A DNA stretch of 64,000 bases from Pyropia yezoensis (taxonomy: Eukaryota; Rhodophyta; Bangiophyceae; Bangiales; Bangiaceae), in contig CM020620.1 of assembly GCA_009829735.1 (NCBI GenBank), positions 868,001-932,000 on the forward strand, in the 5' to 3' direction. A program made the translations under genes and the position numbers. The notes below the pieces were generated by a model. The model did no database searches. It was not told the origin of the DNA and saw only the letters and a program-made list of their open reading frames with translations. This document shows positions 30,469 to 40,875 of the stretch, one piece after another (the stretch's first letter is position 1; each line of letters starts with the position of its first letter).

Positions 30469-31836
30469 TCAGAGCCGTCGGGAGCGGCGCCCCCCCCCCC
30501 CCCCCCCCGCCACCCCCCCCCCCCCCCCACCAGGGCCTCCCCCCAGTCCCCCCCCCCCAATCCCGCCACCCCCCCCCCCCCCCCCCTGCGCCATCACCAG
30601 GCGCTGGTGAAAGCCCTCTGCAATCGCCGCGTGGCCCGCCTCAAACCGCCGCTTGGCGCGGGCGTAGCCGAGGCGGTGCCCCCACCGGATGTGGGCGGCC
30701 GCCCAGGCGGCCGCCAGCGGCCGCGCCTCCATCCAGCGCCCGCACATGACGACGCCGTCCCAGCCCGACGCCCCCTCCTCCCGGATCCAGTCGACGGTCG
30801 CGACGCTCACCGCCGCGGCGGCGGCGGGGGTGTGGGCGCGGCCAATGAGCTTGGGGAGGATCCGCTCCGCGCGGGCAAAGTAGGCAATGAGGCGGGGGGA
30901 GAACTGGTCGAGCGTGCGGAAGAGGAGGGGCAGCACCTCCCCCGACGGCGTCGCCCGAAAGACCGTAAAGATGTTGTCAATCTCCGCGGCCAGCGCCTGC
31001 ACCTCGGCGGCGCGGTCCGCCATGGCCGCGCGGAAGGTCGCCACCGACGCCGCGTGCCGGGCGGCGGCGGTGGCGGGGTCGGCCGCCGCGGCGGCAGCGG
31101 CAGCGGCCGCCGCCGCCGCCGTGCCGTCCTCGTCGTCGCCGTCAGAGGTTGCTGCCGGCGAAGATGCCGACGCGGCGGCGGCGGCGGCGGCGGCAGCCGC
31201 AGCGGCCGCAGCGGCTGCCGCGGCGGTGGCGGTGGCGGCGGCGGCAGCTTCCCCCCCCTTGGGCCTCCCCCCGCCGCCGGCACTGTCCGAGTAGGCCCAC
31301 GGGAGGAGGATGGTCGCCTCCACCACAAAGTAGTCGGCGACAAAGGCACGGAAGAGGGCCCACCAGGCGGCAAACTCGTCCACCTCGGCGAGCGTCAGGT
31401 TGAGCCCCCGCTCCTGCATCGACGCCGTGCACGCATACATGTCGAGGAGCTCCCGGCGGACCGCGTTGTGGAGGCCCGTCAGCACGTCCGACGCCCACCG
31501 CCCACCATACGCCGACAGGTACAGGACGGGCTGCCGCAGCGCCGCGCCTGCGCGCATCGTCGCAAACGTCTCCACCGACGAGACGGCTGACCACACAAAC
31601 TCGTCGCCCGCGGCGGTGCCGCCGCCGGCGCCGCCACCCCCACCGCCCCCGCCGGCGCCGCCAAGGCTGACGGCGCCACCGCGGCGGGCGAGCCCCTCCC
31701 GCCGCTTCCGCGCCGCCCGCTCCTCCCGCCAGCCACCCCCACCACGGCGGGAGAGGCGGGCAAAGAGGCCGCCGCCCCCGCCGACGCCGCCAAACCCGCC
31801 CGTCGCCCGCAGGCGGGAGCGGGAGCCACCACCAAA

Positions 31837-31878
<42 letters not shown>

Positions 31879-31879
31879 A

Positions 31880-31917
<38 letters not shown>

Positions 31918-32697
31918 ACCAAAGCCCCCAACCCCGCCCCCCAAACCACCACCACCGACGCCATCCGCGCCAACGGCGACGCCCCCCCAGTCCGCCTCCT
32001 CCCCCGCCCCCCGGCTGCCACGAAAGCCCATACTCCGCGACATGGTGCCCCCCGGGGGCGCGTCGACGCCCAGCCCCCCCCCCCCCCGGCGTAGCCGCCG
32101 CCCCCACCGCCACCGCCACCCCGCCGCCGCCGGTGCCCCCCCCCCCCCCCGAGGCCGTCGGCAGACAGCGGGAGGCCCAGCCCCCCCCATACGCCGTGAC
32201 GGTGCGGCCTTCGGCGCCCTCGCCGCTCGCATCCCCCCCCACCCCCCCCCCCGTGTAGCTGTACGTGTGGCCCACCATGCCGCCGCCTCCATCCGCGGCC
32301 GCCCCGCCAGGGGCGGAGCGCACCCGCGGTGGGTGCCCCACCCCCCCCGCCCCGCCGCCAGCCGCGCCCCCGCCGCCGCCCCTACCTCCCCCGCCGCCCG
32401 CGCCGCCGCCCCCCCCACCCCCGCCCCCCGACGACGCAGACGGCTCAAGGCCGGGCAGCGGCCCGAGCATCTCCACCGACCCCCGCGCAAAGGCGTCTTG
32501 CGACGCCGCCACCGCCGGCGGCCGCCGCCGTGGCGGCTGCTGCTGCTGCTGCAGCGGCGGGTCGCCGGCGCCCCCCTGGGGTCCCCCCCCCCCCCCGCCG
32601 CCGCCGCCGCCGCCGCTGCTGCCGCCGCCACCCCCGACGCTGACCGCACCGACGCGGTGCCGCCGGTGGTGCGGCGGGAGCCAAACCAGGCCGACAT
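30469..32697 (-). CDS. Hemerythrin-like helical protein, frame broken at homopolymers
   Basis: The C-terminal two thirds, about 32040 down to 30469, are open and protein-like. After a poly-Gly region comes LHNAVRRELLDMYACTASMQ, then DEFAAWWALFRAFVADYFVV and EATILLPWAY, the helix pattern of hemerythrin/HHE domains. A matching second pair follows (AEIDNIFTVFRATPSGEVLP, RLIAYFARAERILPKLIGR). Several expected His/Glu metal ligands are missing, so iron binding is doubtful. The start MSAWFGSRRTTGGTASVRS at 32697 is plausible, but about 32590 to about 32080 reads sensibly only in another frame (QDAFARGSVEMLGPLPGLEP; MVGHTYSYTGGG), with switches at C-runs 32584-32596 and near 32075-32150. Either assembly indels or unseen small introns explain this. 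The C-terminus past residue QRLVMAQ is poly-Gly and uncertain. Confidence 0.5.
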
Positions 32698-34122
32698 GAC
32701 GGTGTGGTCAATGGGGATGGGGTGTGGGGGGGCGGGTGGCAAGGGAGTTAAGGGGGGGGGGGGGGGGGGGGGGGAGAGGTGGAAAGGGGGGAGCGGCCAA
32801 ACCGGGGGGGGGGTGGGGGCCCACCGCCCTGGCAGCGGGTCAACCGGGGGGTGCGCGCGCGCCCGTCGGGGGACGCGACGGCCTCCAACGACGATGTGCG
32901 CCGGTGACGGAGGAAGGGAGGGAGCGAGGGCGGGAGGGGAGGGGGGACGAGGCGGGGGTGGCGCGGCGGCGGGGAGTGAGGGGAGGGATGGAGGGCGGGA
33001 GGAGGCAGCAGAGCCGCCGCCGGCGTCCCACTCCCGCGTCAACGTTTGGCAGCCGCGGCGTGCGCGGCAGCCGAGGGCGGCCGCCGCCGTGCCGGCGCAC
33101 CCGCCCCGGCCGGCGCTGCACGCCGTGCCCCGCCGCCGACGGCGTGGCGGGTGGTGGCCCCACGGCGACAGCCAACCGACAGACGGGGGGTGGAATGAAG
33201 GGAGGAAGGGGGAAGGGAGGAGCCACACCCCCGCCGGGCCGGCCGGCCGTTCCCCCCCCGCGACGCGGCGGCCGCTGCCAAGCCGCCCGCGTCGCGGGGG
33301 ACCGCCCTGCCCGTCGGGGGGGCGGCTCCCGCGGGACGCGCGCGGCGGCGGCGGCAGCGGCGGCAGTGGCGGCGGCGCGGCGGTGCCGCCGCTCGCAGAC
33401 CGCCCCGGCCCCCTTCCCGCAGACGCCACGCCACCCCCCCCCCCCCCCCCCCTTGCCCGGCGCGGCCGTGCGGCCGTGCGTGCAGACGGCGCGGCGGAGC
33501 ACCCCTCTGGGCGGCGGCAGCAGCAGCAGCAGCAGCCGCGCCGTGCGTGCGGGGCCGACGACGACGACGACCCACCACCAAGCGCCCCGGGACTCTCCGT
33601 CTGTCCCTCTGGCCCCGGGGGCCGGCGGCGGTGGCACGCTGCAACCGCCGCACGCACGGGGAGGGGGTGGGGGAGGCGGCTGGGCACAGGGGCCCCACGG
33701 GGGCGCCGTTCACCTCTGCCAAAGAGGAGGCAGGGAGGGGGACCCTACCGGGTGGGGGGGGGGGGGGGGCACGCCTTCAACCCGGGGGGGGCCGCTGCCG
33801 CCGCCACCGCTGCCGCCGCCGCCGGCAACCACCACCCCCCACCACCACCGCCGCTGCCGCTGCGCGACCGCTGCGCGACCGCCGCTGCCGCTGCCGCCGC
33901 TGCCGCTGCCGCTGCCGCTGCCGCTGCCGCTGCCGCCCGTGCTCCCTCAAGGCCGTTGCCGGTCACGCCCCCGCCGGTCGCGCGCGCGGCCGCCGCGGCT
34001 GTCGACGCCACAGGCACCCACGCTCCTCCGCCGGCCCGGCGGTGCGTGGTCGGCGGCGGCCAGCGGCGGCCACGGGGGGGTGGGCGGATGAGTCCACGAG
34101 GGGGGGAGGGGGGGGGGGGGGG

Positions 34123-34165
<43 letters not shown>

Positions 34166-37127
34166 GGAGAGGGAGTGGAAGAGGGGGGAGAAGCCTCTCT
34201 CTCTCGCCGCCCCGCGTGGCGCACGTCTCGGCGTGGCACGCCACGCGTGGCGGCGCAGCGGCGCAGCGGCGCAGCGGCGGCAGGCGCCTGCCGGCGGCGG
34301 CGGCGGGCGCGCGTCTGCCAGACACGCCTACCTAGGTAGCCTCGGCCCGCGCGACTGACAGGGAGGGGATGTGGGGGGGGGGGGGGGAGAGGGGGGGGTG
34401 GGGGAGTGGGGGGCGGTTGCCGCTTCCGGAGACACCCGACCGACGACGGCCGGCGCTTGACGAAGAGGGGGGGAGGTGGGGGGGGGGGTGGGGGGGGACG
34501 CCACTGGGAACGCTGAGGGAAGCGCTGACGATGCTCGGCAGGGGAATCTTGCTCGGCGCAGGTCGCCGCTCCCAGTCTTTGGCGGCGCGGCCACCGTCTG
34601 ACGGGACACGATGAGGGGGAGGGGCGTTGGGAGGGGCGTGGTGTGTTCAATGGTGGCCCCCCCCCCCCCCGGCCCCCCCCCCCCCCCCCCGTCAAACCCT
34701 CTTTGGAACACCCCCCTCCCTTGCCCACACGCACGCAGCACCATGATGGGGGTCGGGCCCGTCCCTGGCCGGGGGGGGAGGGTGGAGAGACCGCAACGAA
34801 GCGCTGTCGCCGACGGGTCGCCGTCGCTGCACGCACGGGCGGCAAAAGGGGAGAAGGTGGGGGGAAGGGGGTGGCGGGGGGTCCCCGGGGAGGGGGGGGG
34901 AGCGGGCCCGCGGCGGGGCCCCAACTCGTGTGGAGCGGGCCGCCACGAGCGTGGCGTGGCGCGTAGCGAACAGGGTGGTGGGTGGGTGGGGGGCCGCTCG
35001 CCACGCGCCCCCACACGAGAGTACCGTCATGTAGCCACCCTCCCTCTCCCCCCCCCGCCCCCGCCTCTCTTTTTTTCGGGAGGAAGAAAAAACAGTTCTC
35101 TGCCCAGACGAAATACCACCAACGTTGGGGGGTCATTGTCGTCGTGGACGACCCCCGATCGCTGACCCGTATGCTCTTTGTGGGCCAAACCCGACGCGGC
35201 GGGGGGAGGGGGGGCGGAAGAGATGTTTACAGATGGTCGCTGCGGTGAGGAGCGCGGCAGCCCTTCTCATTTCCCACAGCGCGCGCGGGCAGAGGCGCGG
35301 TGGGTCTGCTGGACACAGCCGCCCACCGTCTCTGCCGCCGGGGTAGCTCATCGAGGAAGGAGGACCATCGCCACACTCGGAAGGCGGGGCGGGCGCGCCA
35401 AGCGTTGGGAGCAACCCCGCCCACGCATCCCCCTGATTCCCTCTTTCGTCGCATAGGCCGGAGCGCAGGACGGGGGGGGGGGGGGGGGGGGTTCTGCTGC
35501 TGGCTAGCGCGCGGCGTGGCGGCGGTCGCCCACCCGCACAGACGGGTGTCGGTGGTCCTCGTGGTGCCGACGCGCGGCGCCCCTACCCTTGGCTACGCCC
35601 ACCAGGTCGTCACAATCACTTCCCCCCCCCCGCCCAGACCCCACCCATAGCAGGGGACAAATGTGAGTTATGTCCCTGTACATACGCCACACGGAGGAAG
35701 GTATTCAAGCATGAGCATCGCCGACCTGGCTCAATGGTTGGGCGCACATTTTGTGTTCTCACAACAATCGCTCTGGGAGCCGACACTGCCACCCTCACGT
35801 CCGTCATGGATGTCCTATCTCACCCCCCCGCCGGCATTGGCGCAAGCCGTCGGCAGTCTCCAGGATCGTCGCGCTCGCGTGGAGGGAGCAATCCAGTGGG
35901 TGGTCGCTCGCTTGGTCGCCTCGCTGCACATGTCCACCTGGGCATCGAGGAGCTCCAAGAGGCGGCGCAAGCCCCCAAGCAGACACGGTAGCCCGTTCCC
36001 TCTTCCCTCGCCGACGCATGCAGTGATCGGTGGTGGGAGGACACACGTGTCGGCGGCGGCGGTCGCCGCCACTGCGGCCGCCGTCGCTGAGGGTGAAGGG
36101 GCGGTGCTGCCCCCCAACACCCCCCCCCCCCCATTTGTCCGCTTTCACCAAGTTGCCGTCGCTCTGATAGAGAGCCAGCTGGATGGTCACACATCCCGAC
36201 GACCCTCCCGCCTCCAATATCCCCCCCCAATGTCCTCCTCGTCCCCTTTTGTGAGGAAAGCTCGTGTCTGGCATCGGGTACCCCCGCCCACGGTCGCTCC
36301 CACACAGCTCAGACTCCACTGCCGTCATACCAAGCGGGCGACGTCTCGTGCGAGCTCGTCCCCGACCTTGTCCAGCATTCGCTGGGCGACCAAAATCCCT
36401 TTTGTTCCTCCAAGCGACAATCAGACGGACGCCGTGTGCGGATCTTGGCACGACGGCGTGTTGTAGCCGGGCACTGCTGGCTTAAAGAACGGCCGTACGA
36501 GGTACACTACGAGCTTGCCGATACCAAGTACAAAAACAGATTATCTACGTCGTGGACGCACTGTACTCGAAGGGAAATTGTTTCGTCACTCCTCGTTGGT
36601 GATATCTGGCCCATCAGCCATCTCCCCCGCTGTTCTGGTTGGCTGTTCCTCGAGATTTGTTCCAGGTGAGCCACGCGATTGGCTCCACCCGCAGATTCAT
36701 TCCGGGCGAGATGCAGGTTGCATCTCCAACAGCGAGGGCTTGGCCGGTCTGCCGGTGTGGTGTCTCGTAGGCAGCCCAGTGCGCTCGACCGCCAGGCGCT
36801 GCTCACGGCCTCCTGAGGACCTCCCGGTGCTCTGTGGCGCGCGCGCGCGAGCAGCGGGAGCCCTGCTCTCACAATGGACTCACCTTTTTGAGCGATCCTG
36901 TCAGAGGGGCAGTGGGACGACTGCGGGTCTCGACTGCTCGCTCGACCTCGCAAACCAGCACGTTCCCCCGCGCGCGCACAGCAAGGAGCCCCCACCTACC
37001 GTCTCCCTCTACCAGCTTTTTTCATTCCCGTGACCTACTGGCCTAGCCCTGTCGTTTCCGTCGTCTGTCGGTTCTCGCTACTCCCTCGTTGTTCCCTCCC
37101 CACCCCTTTCCCACCTCCCCTCCAGCC
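32698..37127. other. Long spacer, no gene seen
   Basis: 4.4 kb without recognisable coding. The left half is extremely GC-rich with many homopolymers, including a near-continuous G tract at 34099-34162. The region 35640-36680 is AT-richer, with mixed composition but no convincing frame. Long open frames at 32700-34340 on both strands are low-complexity Arg/Pro/Gly/Ala strings. Confidence 0.45.
34099..34162. repeat. Poly-G tract of about 64 bases
   Basis: G run interrupted by one A and one C, ending in 39 uninterrupted G. It is the longest homopolymer in the spacer. Confidence 0.95.
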
Positions 37128-37538
37128 ATGGTTGCCTTTGTGGTGAGCTCACCTGGCTCACTTCTGGTTGCTACTCAAGTGGCGTCCGTCTGTGGCTGCC
37201 GCCCTGGCTGCTGTGGCTGCCGCCCCGCTCCCCCTTCCCGCCCCGCAGCGGCGGGAGTGCGGATGGCGGCTCGCGGCCGTGGTCGTGGCAAGAACAACGA
37301 CTCTGGCGGTGCGGATACGGTCGACTACGCGTCCCAGCCGTTGAGTGTCCTTGCCGACGACATGTGCGACGTGTCTGGCCAGAACTGCGGGCCGGACGGG
37401 AGCCCGCCGGCGGCGGTGTCTAAGGTGGTACCTGCCCGGGAAGGCCAAAAGGCGACCGAGGGTCGGATGCCGCCGCTGGCGGATTATTCGGGCAAGGAGA
37501 GCGTGCTCAAGACGGACGCCCACGAGACTTCGGGATGA
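37128..37538 (+). CDS. Hypothetical 136-aa protein with possible targeting leader
   Basis: I do not recognise this protein. The ATG (CAGCCATGG) follows a pyrimidine-rich leader. The N-terminus MVAFVVSSPGSLLVATQ is hydrophobic and Ser/Thr-rich. It shares its first five residues (MVAFV) with the RedCAP precursor in this window, so a plastid transit peptide is possible. A Cys-rich stretch follows (CGCRPGCCGCRP), then an Arg/Gly motif (ARGRGRGKNND). The rest is hydrophilic and acidic (YASQPLSVLADDMCDVSGQN, KESVLKTDAHETSG). A potential GTGAGC donor lies directly after the fifth codon, so a spliced form is conceivable, but no acceptor restores a better reading. It lies upstream of the SMN-like gene on the same strand. 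Confidence 0.35.
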   Translation: MVAFVVSSPGSLLVATQVASVCGCRPGCCGCRPAPPSRPAAAGVRMAARGRGRGKNNDSGGADTVDYASQPLSVLADDMCDVSGQNCGPDGSPPAAVSKVVPAREGQKATEGRMPPLADYSGKESVLKTDAHETSG

Positions 37539-38314
37539 GATACCTTCGTGGAGCGGGGATGGGGTTCGGGATGGCGAAGCGAGAATAAGGGTGTTGATGG
37601 GCGAGCTCATGGCTTTTCTCCGGCGTATCTTGGTCGCTCCGTTCGTGTCCGCTGGATGTGCGCGGTGGTGGAACAACTGGGTGAGGGTGCGCGCCTATTC
37701 GAGGGGTCTCTTCTTTTTTCACGGCCTTCTTTTTTATTATATCTGCAGACGGCTCCGCAGCGGGAAGGAGTAACCCAGCTTAATCTTGTACGCCAAGTCA
37801 GCGCTCATGGTGCTCAGGTCACTCGAGTGACCTGGCATTAGATGACGCCCCACTCCAGGTCGCACATTGAAGCTTCTTGCAGGCATCTCTTTGTCCCTCG
37901 CGCGGGGCGCCAACCGGGGCCAACATGGCCCAGCCTTGACACGTGGTGTATGTACAGTACATATGCGTCATCGGGCCACTATTGTTCGTGACATACGGGC
38001 TACTTGACAATCTTTGCACTGTGGGAGGTGGTGTCGGACAGCGTGCACTCGCGGTCGACTGGTCAAGGAGTCGCATGCCCACTTCGTCGTGCGACACCGC
38101 CCTACACTGTAGCCGGTCGTCTATGTGTGGGTGTGGCCGATCGCCGTGGCCCACCGAGTGCCTGTCTTGAGGCAACCTGGGGGCCTCATGCCGTTTTCTC
38201 GATTGTCAACCCCCTCCCGCCGCCCTTCCAGCTTGTCTTCATCCCGCATGTACGGCTCCCCACTCCACTCTTGTCCTTTTTCGAGCGGGCTGCTCTACCA
38301 CTCCGTCTGCAGCC
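37539..38314. other. Spacer upstream of the SMN-like gene
   Basis: About 780 bases, AT-richer at 37700-38060. No gene is seen. The promoter of the SMN-like gene is expected here. Confidence 0.4.
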
Positions 38315-40129
38315 ATGGCCGGCCGCCCCCCGCCTCGATTGACCCCCGACGACGGCACGTGGGATGACAGCTTGCTGCTCGACGCCTATGTCGCGTCGAT
38401 GGCGTCGCTGCGGCTAGGGGAAGCGGACGGAGGCGATGATGTGGGGGACAGCGGGGGTGGTGCCCACAGTGCTGGTGGAGTCGGTGACGGGAACGACGAG
38501 GAAGCCGGCGGCAGCGCCCAAGACGCCAGCGGCAGTATTCAAGAGGACGCCAGTCACGTCTCAATGGCCGTTGGTCACACCCAAGCGGTCAGCGCCAATG
38601 ATAGACGCCGCGGAGACGGCGAGGGCGTTGGCTGGGCTGGCGATGGTTGTCGCGGGGACGAAGCTGGCGACGGGGGCGGGGAACGTCCTGGTGGCGGTGG
38701 CAATGTACGCGGAGGGGACAGCGGGAGCGTCTTTGAAGTGGGCGCTGACGTTGTGTCCGCAGTCGGCGTCGATGCATCGCTTACTCCGGACGCTTGGGCT
38801 GCCGGGACCACCGCGGGGACGCACCCCCTTCCCTCCTTGTCACCTTTGACCTCCGGACGGCAGCAGGGGTCAGCCTCACCCTCTTCAGTTGACGGCCTCA
38901 GCGCGGCTCTTGCGCCGCGGGGCCCCCCAATCGCTGAGGAGACCTCGCCCGCCCACGATGATTCCGATTCCGAATGGTCGGCGCCTATAGAGGCGCACGA
39001 AGCTATCGGCGGTGAGTCCACGACGGCTGTGGCGGATGGGTGGCGCGTGGCGGGCTCACCTGCCACCAACGGTGTAGCCGTCACTCCCGACGGCGGGGAG
39101 CTGGTCCCTGCGGATGTGCGATCTGTCGGTGACATCGGTGGTAGCGCCACCTGTCTGTCCTTGCCGCAGAGGCCCGGCCGGGGCTTTCCTCCTCGACCCC
39201 CTCGGGGCCATACTCTGCGACCTGGCGCGGTGGTCCCCCCCCCCCCCCGTGTGGATAGCGCTGCTATCGCGGCGGCATCAGGCGCGCCGCCGCCGCGCGG
39301 TTCTCCGTTACCCGCCGCTCCGGGCCAGCCACCAAACCCGCCGCTGCCGGCGTACGCGTATGACGGGTCATGGCGACCTGGGCGGGTGGCTGCCCCGCCG
39401 GGGCACACCCGTGGCGGGGTGGGGCCTACGCATGCGCCCCACCACGCGCCGGCGGGCCACCACGCTCCGGCGGGCCACCATGCGCCGTCGAGCCACGACT
39501 CGCCTGCGGACCACCACCCGCCGCCGAACCACCACTCGCCTATGAGCCACCACCCGCCGTCGGACCACGACTCCCCGGCGGGGCACCTCTCGCCTGCGGG
39601 TCATCACTTGCCGTCGAGCCACCACCCGCCGGCGGGCCACCAATCGACGTCGCCCCACTTCCACCCACCGCTGGCGTGCGCCAATGCAACGCCGTCTCAC
39701 CACCACCATGCACCACCATCCCATCATCACCCTGTGCCGCCACCTGGTAACATACACGGCAACAGCCACGGTCACCCTCCCCCCCATCCGAATTCCATGA
39801 ACGTGGCCTTCCCGCCGCTCCTCGTTGTGCCGCCCGTCCCCGCCGACCTGCTGGTGCCGCCGCCCCACTACGCGAACGCCCACCCGCTGCAGCCGCACTC
39901 GTTGGCTGCCGCAGCGCCGCCCCAACCGTTCCCGGCGCACGCGACAACGGTGGCAAGGCCCGCACGACCACCGCAGCCGCGGCTGCCGCCTGCACCACCC
40001 CCACCGCCACCAGGCTTGCCAACGGGAGTGGCAGACTTGCTCGCCGCCTGGTACGCGGCCGGGGTTGCGGCGGGGCGGTATGCAGCGGGCACAGAGCGGG
40101 AGGAAGACTGCAACTGTGGCCGACAGTGA
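38315..40129 (+). CDS. Candidate survival motor neuron (SMN) protein, Tudor-less
   Basis: A single-exon, 604-residue protein with ATG in GCAGCCATGG. Two short SMN hallmarks stand at its two ends. Residues 14-34 read GTWDDSLLLDAYVASMASLR, aligning with the Gemin2-binding helix of SMN (Trp-Asp-Asp, then Ala-Tyr). Residues 573-592 read ADLLAAWYAAGVAAGRYAAG, the pattern of the C-terminal YG box, a glycine zipper (WY-x3-G-x3-G-x-Y) that oligomerises SMN. SMN assembles Sm rings on spliceosomal snRNAs. Between them are acidic Gly/Ser-rich segments, a Pro-rich tract and a His/Pro repeat of HHAPAGHHAPSSH type (about residues 370-480). I see no Tudor domain. Fission-yeast SMN also lacks one. With only two short motifs, the assignment is good but needs a structural or Gemin2 test. 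Confidence 0.68.
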   Translation: MAGRPPPRLTPDDGTWDDSLLLDAYVASMASLRLGEADGGDDVGDSGGGAHSAGGVGDGNDEEAGGSAQDASGSIQEDASHVSMAVGHTQAVSANDRRRGDGEGVGWAGDGCRGDEAGDGGGERPGGGGNVRGGDSGSVFEVGADVVSAVGVDASLTPDAWAAGTTAGTHPLPSLSPLTSGRQQGSASPSSVDGLSAALAPRGPPIAEETSPAHDDSDSEWSAPIEAHEAIGGESTTAVADGWRVAGSPATNGVAVTPDGGELVPADVRSVGDIGGSATCLSLPQRPGRGFPPRPPRGHTLRPGAVVPPPPRVDSAAIAAASGAPPPRGSPLPAAPGQPPNPPLPAYAYDGSWRPGRVAAPPGHTRGGVGPTHAPHHAPAGHHAPAGHHAPSSHDSPADHHPPPNHHSPMSHHPPSDHDSPAGHLSPAGHHLPSSHHPPAGHQSTSPHFHPPLACANATPSHHHHAPPSHHHPVPPPGNIHGNSHGHPPPHPNSMNVAFPPLLVVPPVPADLLVPPPHYANAHPLQPHSLAAAAPPQPFPAHATTVARPARPPQPRLPPAPPPPPPGLPTGVADLLAAWYAAGVAAGRYAAGTEREEDCNCGRQ

Positions 40130-40875
40130 GCCAGACTGGTTTGGGAGGGGGTATGGCTAGGAGCCGTACGGCGAGGTTGGCGGTAAGGAGCAGTGGCGGG
40201 GGCAGGCGCGGTGACAACGGGGGAGCCCAATTCGTTCGACCGTTGGGCTGCACTGACGAGAGACAATTACAAAGGGTGAGGCGTCGACGGGCGCGTGCAA
40301 AGTACGCCCGCCATGCCGCGGGGTGTCTGTGCTACGGGGCTTCACGCACCCTCAGTCGGAGCCGTAGGGTCGCGCTCCGGTTCTTCACTTCGTACGGCTC
40401 AAGGGGCTAGCGATACAACTACACGGTGTCGTCACAAGGGGGCCTGCTCTCTGTACATTGACCGTGGTATAACGCGAGACACAGCCGGACTTTCCCGACT
40501 AGCAGTGACAGGCACCAAGAATTCAACCAGTGTGCCACACCACCGGTCTCGAAGTGCCCCAAACTCCCGACCCGACGTGAGTGACCAACCTCCCAACCGA
40601 GGTGATGTGCGGCCACCGAGAGTTCGCCATGATCCCAACCGCGTCTGCCGTAAGGGGCTCCTGTGCAGCGGCAAAGGTACGCTCGTGAGGTGATTCTCAT
40701 AGCCAGCAGCCAACAGCCGTTGGGATGTGCGCCGCCGTCAACCAGAGCCCTGCACAGCCCAAAAGAGGTACAATATGATCACCTGGAACTCAAGATACCG
40801 ACAGCCTTGACAAACAATTACAACGCGAGAAAAACAGATTTAAAGGAAGAAAAAACTCGACAGCGCGCGAAGGGC
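40130..40875. other. Convergent spacer, no gene seen
   Basis: 746 bases between the SMN-like and RedCAP stop codons. AT-richer from 40400. No convincing coding frame. Confidence 0.45.

Noticed and set aside
31400-34339. A 979-codon open plus-strand frame
   Set aside because: Antisense to the hemerythrin-like gene and made of poly-Pro/Arg/Ala; absence of stops follows from GC content.
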